DNA of 64,000 nt from Choristoneura fumiferana (taxonomy: Eukaryota > Arthropoda > Insecta > Lepidoptera > Tortricidae), in the NCBI RefSeq assembly GCF_025370935.1, contig NC_133490.1:12172407-12236406 (forward strand), in the 5' to 3' direction. Under the pieces are notes generated by a model, which made no database searches, was not told the origin of the DNA, and was given only the letters and a program-made list of their open reading frames with translations. The stretch's first letter is position 1. Each line of letters opens with the position of its first letter. The translations under genes were made by a program, and so were the position numbers. This document shows, one piece after another, positions 22,537 through 35,100 of this stretch.

Positions 22537-23135
22537 CATCATCATCATCATCATCGGCTGAAAGACGTCCACTGCTGAACAAAGGCCTCCCCCTTGGAAC
22601 GCCACATTGAACAACAACTTGCCACTTGCATCAACCGGTTTCCGGCAACTCTCACGATGTCGTCAGTCCACCTGGTGGGAGGCCTACCAACGCTTCGTCT
22701 TCCGGTTCGTGGTCGCCACTCGAGGACTTTTCTCCCCCAACGGTTATCTGTTCTTCGAGCGATGTGCCACTTCAACTTGCATATTTTTCGAGCTAAGTAT
22801 GTCGGTGACTTTAGTTCTTCGACGAATTTCCGTATTCCGGATTCTATTGCGCAAAAAAACTCCAAGCATAGTTCTCTCCATAGCTCGTTGCGTGACTCTG
22901 AGCTTCTTTAAAAGGCCAACAGTCAAGGACCACGTCTCAGCGCCATAAGTCATCAGTGGCAACACACACTGGTTGAAGACTCTAGTCTTCAGGCACTGCG
23001 CAATATTGGACGAGAAGATATCATGAAGTTTCCCGAATGCTGCCCTTCCGAGTTGGATTCTTCGGGCGACCTCTTTGTCGAAGTTGGACCTACACAATTG
23101 GACAACTTGTCGAAGGTAAACATAATGCACTAAAA
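22537..23135 (-). pseudogene. RTE-like LINE 3' coding remnant (copy 2)
   Basis: Same element as 8397-8990, with a longer open part upstream that includes NFDKEVARRIQLGRAAFGKL and CLKTRVFNQCVLPLMTYGAE. It also has a small deletion after MQVEVA that copy 1 does not have. Broken by a frameshift near 22760. Confidence 0.85.
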
Positions 23136-26100
23136 CAACTGTGTCAAATTTCAAGACTCTAAACTCAGCTTTTTTTATGTAATAGCAGACAAACTAGCAG
23201 ACGGTTCACCTTATGGTAAGTGATAACCGTCGCCTATTGACTTCCGCAGCACCATTAGAACTGCTTTGCTCGAAATGGCTACTCTCGCTTTTTGAACGTA
23301 ACCATATTATCAGATATTTTAATTTTAAAGTATTATCCCGATCCCATGCAAGAGAATATTGGGACAAAAGTAGCCTATGTCTTATTTCACATGTTCATCT
23401 ATCTACATGACGAATTTTATCAAAATTTGTTCTGTAGTTTTTGCGTGAATGAGTAACAAACATCCATCCTTACAAACTGTAGCGTTTTTAATTATGATTG
23501 TACAACAGTATTCAATTAAGAGTAAGAATGTTGTCCAAGTTTGTGAAGATAGTTTGCTGTGGGATAGATATGATAGTATATAGAAGCCTAAAAAATCCCT
23601 GCATACAATTTTGCACCTGTCTGTTATTTCATCAAAATATGAAAAAAAACTCGCTTCCTCGTCCTGCATTCGTCAATCGAGCGCAGTTTGCTCGAAGTCT
23701 ATTGTGACAGCTCGGCTATTAGATCTGACAAAAATGGCTTATTTCGAAGTAGTTCAGGTATTTGCCAAAAGATGGCGCCACTTTTCACTTCACATTTTTA
23801 TCGAAATTTAGATAGTTTACAACATATTGTATTGTTTGCATACGTATGTATATAAACTATGTTGTACAAACAAAAACACAAAACGTTGATATACGTGTAA
23901 AATGGCGCCATAGATAGTTTTAAAACAGTTAATCTTGACGTAAACTTGCGTCAACAGTTGGAGGACAGTTTAAGGGGAATCAAAAAAAAACTTCTTAGAC
24001 CCATTAATTAAGTTTAATCATAATATTATGTGACTTAGAACTAATTATTCGTTATTGCTTCATTGTAGTAATTGTACTTAGGACTACTACTTTTTATTCA
24101 CATTGCAGTGATATGGACGAGTCAGGACTACACTCGCAGAAATAAGTCATTTAGTCAACGAATAACTCAATTTAAATACACTTAAAATACATGTCTAGAG
24201 TAGGAATTAGTGCATAAACTATTCATTCAAATAAACTTTTAATAAAAGGTCAAAGTTATTCTTTTGAATACTAAAATATCTCTTATATTTTACTGTCTTA
24301 GAGATTTTTAGTAGAGCTAAAATATATTGAATCGGACAATTTTATTTGACAGTAGTGCTGTTAACTTATTTTTTTTCAATATTATATAACGAGTGACATA
24401 TTTTAAAATGTCAAATAAAATTGTTCAATAAACAAGGAAAACAGATTGTGCTTAACTTTATTGTTTTTTTTTTTTATTTTAATAATATAATATTTTAATT
24501 CTATATCGGCGTATTGTCTATTGAAAGATTATTAAAGGCATGACAGGTATATGCTTATTTTATTTACTACTGTAATAATGTCTGTTAAAATATCAGAAAA
24601 AAAGAGACAGTTGTTATTCAATTAATTTAATACAGCTATTATTTTAATATTTTTAACAATCGTCACATAATAATGCACATTGATTGGTTTATTTGTAAAG
24701 GTTATCATGTTTTGAGTAATCATGGCCCTGAAAAAATAAAAATAAAACTTTTATAATAATATGTATGTGCCTAATTTTAAACATGTAAGACATTTAAATA
24801 ACTATTGTATTTATCCACGATATTAAATTATTTAACTCACGGTAAAGACTTAGGAAACTTACCCTATAAACACACAAAAGTCAACAAGAAGGATAATAGT
24901 TTTATTTAATAATTATTAGCATTTAAAATATCTATTATTCCAATAACAATATCACATACATTAATAACTAGACAATAATAATTATAATAACAATCAACAA
25001 GTACATTCGATGATACAGTGATGTAAGTACATTCCAATACGTTCTGTCTTTAAAATATAAGACAAAAATACTTTTCTTTCTTTTCTTCTAAAGATAGAAT
25101 CTTATTAATAATTATACGTGTCTTATTACTAACGACTTATTATTCCATTATGAATCGAATTACGATTTTACGATTGTATAATAATAATTATGCTTTGTTT
25201 AAGTATTCCAATATTGTACTAGAAATATTATTTTGTTCGAAGGTTATATGACCAACTAGATCATTTATAATATTCTCCTGGCAAAATTACTTAGTTTGAA
25301 GAAAATTGATTTTTCAAGCCCCCTAATTTATTACTTACTTATTTTTAAAATGATGTGTAGTTTTGCTTGTGAATAAACAAAGCTACCTATTCAGTTTTAA
25401 TGTAAAATCTATTATTTAATGAATACAAGTAATTTTCCCGGAGTGAACTGTTCAAAGTAGCAATAAGTGACTTTTAAATAACTTATTTACTTATAATTTG
25501 ATTATCTTATTCTCTGTTCTTATCATCAACATGATTTTAACTTCCTTTAAAACGACCCTCATTTTCTGACACCTAATCACTAAAAACAGTAAAACCTCGT
25601 AATACCTCTACATTATACTTTAGAATCACGTACTAACATTCGTACAGTAATGAAATTACATACAATATTATGTCTACAATAATAGAAAGACAGCTTGATT
25701 CGTGCATTTTTTTTTGTATAAATTTTTATTCTCAACATGACTAGTGGTCGGTAGATACCAAGCGTTTGCGCAGCGATTAATGACCTTACAAGTAGTCAAC
25801 AATTATGGTTATTCTATGACATTATTACTAATTAAAAAAAAAAGTCTAAAAGGTAGGTCTATTGGAATTGGGAACGCAACACTGGTCTAAGTTATTTGTT
25901 TTGTAAAGGTCTCCAAAATGTGTTTCGGCGATTCACTATAAACTTGGGAAGTAAATTACCTATTCCGAATATGTCATTCCGAATTTTACTAATCCGAAAG
26001 TAATGCTCAGCTACAACAATCCCACCAAAACTGTTCATTATTTGAATATACTGTAAATAGAATACACTGAAAATAAAAAGAAAACAAAATGAAGTGCCGA

Positions 26101-27311
26101 GGCAGGGGTTAGAAATAGAATCCGGGTCTTCATCAATTCGGGACGCGTATTGTCTTTATACCATACCGCACATAACAGGGATCCCTGGCCCTATTTATTT
26201 CTTTTTTTTTTTGTTTTTCAATGTATTCTAATTACATTATATTAAAATAAATACCCTAATCGGGAATCAACAGTTGAAGTTTGATAGTGATTTAGGTAAG
26301 AGGCTTTTCATTTTCAAAATACGAGTAAGAATGCACTCGGTATTATAAACTTTCAGAGTTTAATAGTGTGACCGTTTGTTAGTTTAAGTGAGATTATGCA
26401 GAAAATTAAATAAAATAAAAATCCCGGAATTTCAATTGTAACTACCAGATCTAATAGTTTACGCGTCCGAAGCCGCGGGTAAACTCTAGTATTCCATAAA
26501 AAATTAGGACGGATTTTACGAAATTTCTACAGAACAATATTTGTCCACATAAATTATATGAAATGCAATAATTTAAGAGCTTTGACGAGTAAATATTTCT
26601 GTATTTATTTTACCGTAACAATTTTAGGATTTTTAAGACACAGAAGCAAGGACATTAGTCAAAATTAGAAAAACACTCATAATCTCACTTTTACGAACAG
26701 CAAATGTAATTCGAAAGTTCAGGAAAACGTGTAAAGATGTAATGGAAGTTTTTAAACCTTGGACTTTTTTCTTATACGAATGATATTTCACTTAAGCTAT
26801 GCAAACTATGCATGCTTTAATTAAAATCGATTAGTTTTTAAACATTCCTTTTTTTAGATTTTTGCAAGAATAGTGGCTTCTTGTCAGTACGAAAATTATG
26901 AAAAAGAAAACAATATTGAATTCGCACGTACGTTCTTGACTTCCAATTAATTTCTTACGACCACAAAAGTGGGTAAGAATAATTTTCTTTCAAGATTTGA
27001 TTAAATTGATAATTACAACTAAAGCACACTATTTTTTTATAAAGGACTAAGTACATCATTTAGTTAATATTCTTTCGTATTAGAAGTTAAGATTGCTTTT
27101 GATCCAAAAATCGTAATGATCCTTGACCTTTCACTTTCAATACACGGCAGTGTATACTTTAAACATTGACTATTTAAATTAAACAGAAAATTTGTAGTCT
27201 AGTATAAGTTTGGGTATAAAAGAATAGGAAACAAGTTCAAATTTCATACTGACAATAAGACCAATCCAAGAAAATCTAAAAGAATTAAGAGATTCTTCAG
27301 ATACCATATAA

Positions 27312-27553
27312 TCACTAATGTTTCGCAACTAACGTTTGGCAACCTGGTTCATTTCGGAACTTTTCACTACGCAACTGTTTAATATTTCTGAAACTGTCAA
27401 TATTTCAGGATTTTTATAAAACTAACCTAACCTAAAGGGTTCGACACGATGGCCCTGAATTTAATCCTGAAATATTTACGGTTTTAGAGTTTGCGAAATG
27501 AAAAGTTGCGAATATAACAGGTTGCCAAATGTTATTTGCGTAATGAACGTATA
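27312..27553. mobile_element. Mutator-like MITE, copy-2 version
   Basis: Counterpart of 13205-13457. A 12-bp deletion at the left removes the left 9-bp target duplication and the first bases of the element. Confidence 0.65.
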
Positions 27554-29907
27554 CTTCGTAACATAGATGTTAAAACGGCAAAGTTTTAAACCGACGGTTT
27601 GCTTGTAAATACCAGACTCAATCATATTGACGTTACAATGGCACTAGACACGATTGTCAGTGAGTAAATCCAAAACTATATGGAGAACCATTGTTAATAA
27701 GACTGAAGAATTATAAAATGGAACTCGATGTGTATCAGTATCAATAGATGAATCAATAGCGGTCTTTTATACGTCCCACTTCCGGGCACAGGCCTCCTGT
27801 CAGAATGTGATGAAACATTTCTCACTTTGTCCTATTGCGGATTGGAAACTTTGCATGCACCATTAAATTCCTCTGCAGGTGTGTGCGGTTCATCGTCTCC
27901 TGTTGCGCAATATTGAATGTGGTACCACAGTAGTAAGTAATATCATTAATGTTGATGATTTGCTCACTGACATCAGTTTTTCATTCCAAATTCAAGCTTG
28001 GATTGCATTCACCCTAACATCTTGAGTTCACAAACGCACCCAACTGTATTGTCATCGTCCCTGTACATTGCGATTACTTATGAAATGCAGACGGATTTTT
28101 CCGACGGGATAAGATTTGAATGAAGTTAATCTAACCTTAATTTACGTTGTGAATTAACATCAACATGTGGACGAGAATAAATACTTTATCATTAACGAAG
28201 ATAAAGTTAATAACCAAAAAAAGAATGCTATGAGAGATACTTTAAATAATGGCGTGAATTCAGAAACTGTTATGGATGACGGTACACTACAAGTACAATG
28301 ATTATTAAGATTATGAAGTTGAAATTCAAATTTAAGTGTGGTCTAATGACACCTTTAACCAATTGAGCCCAGGACGGAAGGTTCTTATAAAATGATTAGC
28401 AGAGTAAAGATTAATAGCTTCGGCTACGTGGGAGTAAGCTATCGCATGTTACACACAAATCATTATCTACACTGGAATTTAAATAATGATTATACTGCTA
28501 CAAATAGAATACAAACATATAAGACACGTGAATAACTATCATCTATAATATAGTTAAAATTATTGATTTTGATTTCAAAATCACAAAATTTCACTAATTC
28601 AATTTACTTAAGACGTGACTTAAATTTATAGATATAGAATACATTTAACTATACGATCTATTTGATTATATTAATATTGTCTAAATTACATCGTTTAATT
28701 TCACACCTATACGATCTAGCGAGAGATTATATACAAGTTATATAAAATAAATAACTATAGCATACTGATTTATAACATCCGATATGTTAGGCATTGCAGT
28801 AAAGACACTAGGCCACGTAATGTTGTGGTGCCACAAGCGTTGATAGTTCTAGAGATATTTCAAAAGCCAATTTCACCAATAACATTTTTGTATCATAATA
28901 TGAACTTAGAGACGTGACAGACAAAATAGATAAAGTTATAACCAATATAAATACAGTAGCCAACTGACTTGTGGGTGTAAAATGTAAAGGAACATACAAG
29001 ATAGTTAAGTATACATAAAAATATTTTTTGAGCAGTGAAGCAATGCGAGATTAGACTAAACTTACGACTAACAGTAATAGTTCGTAAAAAGATGATAAAT
29101 TGACAGCATTTCTGGTTACACTAATCGTATATGATGTCGAGGTATCATAATATAGTAATTGAGACAAAGCCTTACATCTAGAGTGGCTGAGCATTCGCCA
29201 TACTTAAGTATATCAACCGAGAAATACTAAAAGATAATTTCATTTGCATCAGTCTGATTAAACCTTTTATTGTTAGTGTTAATCACAATTCAAAGATAAT
29301 TTTTAGTTTTTTTTTATTATGACACAAATAAATTATTTTAGTTTTTGTAGTTTTTTGGTTTTCATTATCAAGTAGTATGACCAAAATGATTTTTAGAAAA
29401 TATTATTGTTTTATTTTGTCAAAAATTTGAAATTTTCTTGTTAAATATCGTCTTGGTTTAACTATTAATTATTTTTCAATAAGAATTCTTAAGTATGTCG
29501 AACGCCTGCACCGGTAAATAGTGAGAAAATACAACATCCAAATGATTAACATTCACGTACAACGTTACGTATAGATAGATTTTGATTATTGTTCCATTCA
29601 AAAGCAAATCGTAAAATTTTGGAAACTTGGTCCTATTACCTATCTTCTTTGCAACAAATTAATATTTTCTTCTATTAGAATGATTTTTTTATAAATCTAT
29701 AAGAAACATAACTGGCTACAAAGATCCCGTTATCACATTCTTCATGCTTTATTGTTTGTCTTTTATAAATTTAAACTTAACAATTAAAAAGTGGACTAAA
29801 GATTCTTTAGCGTTAGTTACTGTTATTCTTTTCGAAATACCACTGCTAAAGCGGCAAGAATAGCAAAAAACATACCATGCTTTATAATTTGATTATACCA
29901 GAGTCAG

Positions 29908-30082
29908 GGTACCATCAGCCAAATATGTGGTCTACCACCCTAGGGTTGATAATCGTTTGCACGTCACAAAACAATAATGCCAATAGACGTGTCTGTCAAC
30001 TTGAAAGTTCGACTTTAGCGACATATTCAATCGATAGGAACTTGTTTAAAAATTGATAGACCACTTATTTGGCTGGTGGTAC
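29908..30082. mobile_element. MITE with GGTACCATCAGCCAAATA ends, copy 2
   Basis: Right arm is more complete than in copy 1 (GATAGACCACTTATTTGGCT). Confidence 0.6.
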
Positions 30083-31791
30083 ATTATAAACCCTCATTGT
30101 AAGATGGTTTTTATCAAATTGGAAGCGAGCATTCAGCTCATAACAATATTATTAATTATTGCAGGATTATTATCAATAATATGTCTAATTTTTTCCAACA
30201 CAATAAAAAATGGGTGAAAGAATATCGATCTCCAAATATTTTTTATTGTTCATCATTAATTGTCAATAAATTCATTTTGATAGTAGTTGTTGCTAATTCT
30301 GAAATCGATATTCCTCTATCACGTATTGGACCCCAGACTTGTTCAACAGTAACATTAAAAACTAAATATTTAAAAAATATTTTCTCTGTTCTAGGTATCA
30401 GGGCATTCAAAAACAACCTTACACTAGGGTAAACAAATGTCCTTTTAAAGGATAACAAGCAATAACAAATCTGTCTTTTAGAGGTATGTCTTCTATACTA
30501 GCAACTTATCTTTGTGCTTTAATTCGTTGTGCTTTCCACGCACATTCTTAGACTAATAAATAATTCTATAGATGTTTCAAACCCAAGTGTCTAGAGTAAT
30601 TATTACAATCTTTATTTCAAACACGATCTCATAGAAATGACATTCACGAAAGCATTCATTATCCAATTATAAGATTCAGAACCACTGACAAAAAATTGGC
30701 AGTGATTCTGATAACATTGATAATAGAAGAATACTATTATTTGTCACACTTTTCTTGCCTAAATTCGTCATAGATGAGCTAGACAAGAATAACATCAATG
30801 AATATATTTAAACAGTGACACATATAATAGAGACAAAAGCAACTGACAGCACGATTTGACGCATCTATAGACGTATAAATAGTTAATGATAGCGTGTGAA
30901 TCAATGTTCACGTCTTATACCTAACTGAAGCTAACTATACCGTAATTTACCAAAACAAGTAAGAGATAGATGCCCTAAGACAAAATCGTCAAAAACACAC
31001 CCGATTAGACAAAAGTCTAATTGAACACTTCATGCATCACTTTAAGACGTTTCTAACTTTTCAATGTCCATTGACTAGTTACCATCAATCGTAAGATTTT
31101 CAAAGGAAGTTGAACGAGCAATGTTTAAGACAGATTGAGCACGTGGTGATTGGAAGACTTGAGTAAAGGAACGGTTCAACTGAAATCTGGTGGAACTAAA
31201 GGAAGCATAAATCCGGTGGGTAAATCACAAAATAGCTGGAAAGAGTCGGGGTGTTTCTGGATGAAACGCTAGAGGTCGCTTATATATTTTTTAGTGTGTG
31301 GTGGTGTAAGGAGATAAAACTGGCCAAGAAAATTTTGGATAATATAACAAAGCAAAACCTTTATTTTGGAGTTAAATTAATGCCATGTTAACTTGGATCA
31401 ACCACAACGGAAATCAAAATGTAATCAAAGAGCTAGTAGATATTTTAGAGTAGGTAATTGAGAAAATGTAGAAACATATGCAATTCTTCTTTTGTGATAG
31501 TGAGGCAAAGCCTATCTTTCAATTTTCAAAACAAATGTTCCTGAGACTAGTTTACTTTTTACCAGCTACTACTTACGTTATTAAATTTCTACCAGCTCTC
31601 TGAATAGTGCTGACACGATGTTTTTAAATCAATCACCACAGGGTCACGTACCAACGACGAATATCATGTTTGATGAACATGATGATGATGTTTGAATGTA
31701 AAATGATACTCGATTATGCAATGCGACGTAGGTAACTAATATGTCTGTCCCTGTTGCGCCGCATATCTTAAATATCTCATATTACATTTTA

Positions 31792-31967
31792 TGAAAATGC
31801 ACTACGTTGTATGTACGTCAGTGAATTCTGAGCTCCGTTGTATATAACTTTTGACACAAGTCATAATCCAAGCATCAATGGCAACCAGGAACGGTGAACG
31901 CAACCATAACCACAAATTTGACAAGCGACCTCTAACGTCCACCCCACACTCCTCGTAGACCTTGGTT
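31792..31967 (-). other. boule 3' flank / start of 3' UTR
   Basis: Single-copy sequence between the boule stop codon and the edge of copy 2 of the large direct repeat. No poly(A) signal is visible in it. Confidence 0.5.
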
Positions 31968-32113
31968 TCAGTAGATGTACGCTGGATGGAGTGGCGGCGG
32001 CGGCACGCGGGGTTGCTTGTCCAGGGGGGCGCAGCATGAGGGCTCGCAGCACGTGCTGTAGGGTGCTGGGACTAGCGCGTACTGGGTCGGAGGGCCGTAG
32101 AGGGCTGGAGTTG
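31968..32113 (-). CDS. boule: boule terminal coding exon 4
   Basis: 146 coding nt. The acceptor is CATTTTCTTTCAG; the first two bases complete the split codon of exon 3 (A+CA, Thr). The frame reads TTPALYGPPTQYALVPAPYS, continues through two CysCys pairs, and ends PPPPLHPAYIY and TGA at 31970-31968. That the phase carried from exon 3 stays open to a sensible Pro/Tyr-rich end is good evidence for the exon. No AATAAA is visible close downstream, so the 3' UTR end is not placed; it may run into the repeated segment that ends at 31791. Confidence 0.76.
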
Positions 32114-35100
32114 CTGAAAGAAAATGTTTTAAACAGTGTTAAAGTCCAAATAAATTTAATGGGTATATTGTATTCCGATCCAATTTATGACAAGCGCAAA
32201 CAAAGACGCCATTAACCCGACCATAGACATTTAGTGATGTGAAAACCTAGAACCTATTGCAAATTAATTAATCTGTTCAGTAAATCGATTATTTATTACT
32301 TAATTGGATAGATGAACGTATTTTTGTCTATTTGATTATTTACAATACTTGATTCAATTCCAAAGACTGTTTATTCAATTACAAAATTTAAGCAGTAACT
32401 ATTTCTTAATTTTAAGGAAAGTAAATAAAATCACTTATTCATCCGCGCATTAATCGATTTTTAAAATCACAAATTTTCCACCATCTACGCCAGTCTATGC
32501 TGCTACAGATTATACACATGTTTCAATCAAGAAATAAAGTCAGATTTTGACGAAGATTTTTCAAATGAAAAATAAATATTGAAATCAAGTGAATTTTGGT
32601 GAAAAAAGTGATTAGACATCTAGTTAAAAGACACGAAATTATATTATAGATAAATGTGTTATTGATTCGATCCAGTGGTTGTTTATACAATAATTGTGAT
32701 GAAATCGGTTTGTTTACACTTTTTCATCACACTTGCTCGTAAACAGTGTCGTAACATGCAGGCTACCTTGGTTGCAACCCCCCAAATAAAACCCTCGACC
32801 TTAATGTGCTTGTCATGAAACCCGTGGTCGGTAAATGAGTCATTGCCCGTACTAATTTTCATGTCACGAAGCCCAAGGTCGGTAAATGAGTTTGTTCCTG
32901 AATGGCGTGCTGCTGCTCCGTGCGCGCGCTGCACATGCACGCCATACACATGCTGCAGAGGAGGGGGGGAGGGCGGCGGGGAGCTGGCGCTGCCAAGAGC
33001 GCAGTCAGCGGTATCGGCAATTTTTGAATTAATATTAGTTATTATTTTAAAAATATACAATTTTACACGCAAATGTGATGAAAAACATTGTATGTCGCAC
33101 GGGCGGTACTACAATTACGAACATCGACTCATTAAAGCCCTCAGTCTTCGACTTCGGGCTTCTAATAGACTCTCGTTCGTAATTCCTTATTTACCGCCCT
33201 TAAGACACAATGTACTATTAATAAATTGGATAGGCATAATGTATACACGAAAACAGTCATTAGTATTCGTCGTATTATATTTGACGTAACAACGCGTTCA
33301 TAAATTTCTGACCCGGCTCTATTTTAGGGCCGGTAGGATGTGTTCGATATTTTTGCATGCTTCACTGTAGCAGATATTAATGCAAGTGACTGTATCATCA
33401 TCATCATCATCATCAGCCCGAAGACGTCCACTGCTGGACAAAGGCCTCCCCCTTAGAACGCCACAATGAACGACAACTCGCCACTTGCATCCACCGGTTT
33501 CCCGCACGTGACCCGACCGCGACGTGACGTGTCCCGGAAGTGACTGTATAACAATTATATAAGGTTACTTTTCAAACTTATCATACAAAGAGCTAAATAT
33601 ACTGAGCGGCAGAAAATCTGGCCCTCAAATGTATGCAGTAATAGATATTTTTGTATGTAGTGGACCAAATTTTGTGCCGCTGAGTGTATCTCTAACGGCA
33701 TTTATTTAGCTAAAAATTACATATTTCTGCATGCCATCTTTGGCTACCTCTTACCAAATTTTAAAATAGCGGAAACCAATCGATAACCGTTAGGGGAAAA
33801 GGGTGCTCGAGTCTACCGCAATCCGGAAGACGAAATTATCTTGGCAGGCCTTGCACTAAATGGACTGAAGAAGACATCGCCAGAGCTGTGGGCAACGGGT
33901 GTTTGCGAGTGGTGAGTTGTCGGTCATTGATGTTTTTATGGAATAGGGGGCAAACGAAAAAAAGGATCGCCTGATGGTAAACGGAGCCCCTATGGACACC
34001 TGCAACACCAAAAGAGTCACAAGTGCGTTGCCGGCCTTTTAGGCAGTAGTACGCTCTTTTCTTGAAAGCTTGAAGGGAAAAACGCACAGAAGAGGACTGC
34101 CAATCATCTAGATGGTAAGGATGGAAGTGTCGTAGCGTAGGGCGGTGGCGGAAGGATGCGGCAGGGATCAACCCGAACAATTCCTCGGAGCACTCCCCGT
34201 CGTACATGCGATAGGGGATGCACACTGAAGCTACATCTCTACGCAGCGCCAAGGAGTCAAGTCGATCAGAAATTCGTTGGCAGCCGACGATTCGAGTCGC
34301 TCTCCAGTGTATGCGGGTTAGTTGTGTTGTTTTATTGTGGCGTTTTAAGGGCGAGAGCTTTTTTTAAAAAGAGAACGTCTTCTATCTGATGATCATTAAG
34401 TTAAATATAGGCGTGCATTGAGTCATTAAGTGTGTGGAGTGACTGCATGCTGCTGCAGCGCAAACTAGCGCTGCTTACCCTGGCATTGAACCAATGCACG
34501 CCTGTTCCGGAGACGGATGACCTGGTTAAAGCCGCGGGTTCACGGTGGATGCAAGCCGCTGCCAACCGAAGCAACTGGAGGTCTATGGGGAAGGCCTATG
34601 TCAAACAGTGGACGTCCTACGGCTGAGATGATGATGATGATGATGACGCCTGTGACCGTCACTTACTGTCAAACGGTAGTGGGTACATGGCGTACGGAGG
34701 AGGGGCGAGCTCGCACGGTGCGCATGCAGGCAGTGGCGCGAGAGGGGGCGCGCACAGCAGCTGGTAGCACAGCGGCGCGGCCAGGGGCGCCGCTTCTGCA
34801 CCTAGCACTGGTAGCTGGCTCATCTGGAAGGACAAGAGCACCATGAAAGTTGTAGCTCGTGGCATGTAAATATAGCGCTGACCTTTAAACGACTAATTTA
34901 TTGCATCAGACGTTACTTTGCGGAATTCCATATCGATGGACTAAAAACAATTACTTTGTCCGAGCTCGCGGTATGTAAGCAGGTTATATTTTTCTACGAG
35001 TTCTGGTCCTAAAGAACGAAGAACTGTCGCTCTTTACAACATATACAAGGGAACAGTACGGATTTACCGAGATTCCTATACGCTAAGACATTCTTCTACG

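Larger units (their letters stand above)
17849..31791. repeat. Large direct repeat, copy 2 (~13.9 kb)
   Basis: Begins at the first base after the 100-N gap and matches copy 1 through 31791, beyond which the two diverge. Differences are scattered SNPs, short indels, and transposable-element presence/absence, including the Helitron at 18268-18443. This is what two alleles look like; a true tandem duplication is the alternative. Confidence 0.97.

Noticed and set aside
32683..33289. Overlapping 129- and 148-codon ORFs on both strands
   Set aside because: They lie entirely in the TTTTTCATCACAC composite element, whose other copies do not keep these frames open.
34659..34865. Starting boule exon 3 further upstream at the ORF's first Met (34865)
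   Set aside because: A strong acceptor (CTTGTCCTTCCAG) ends at 34824 and gives the phase required by exon 2; the residues before it are intronic.
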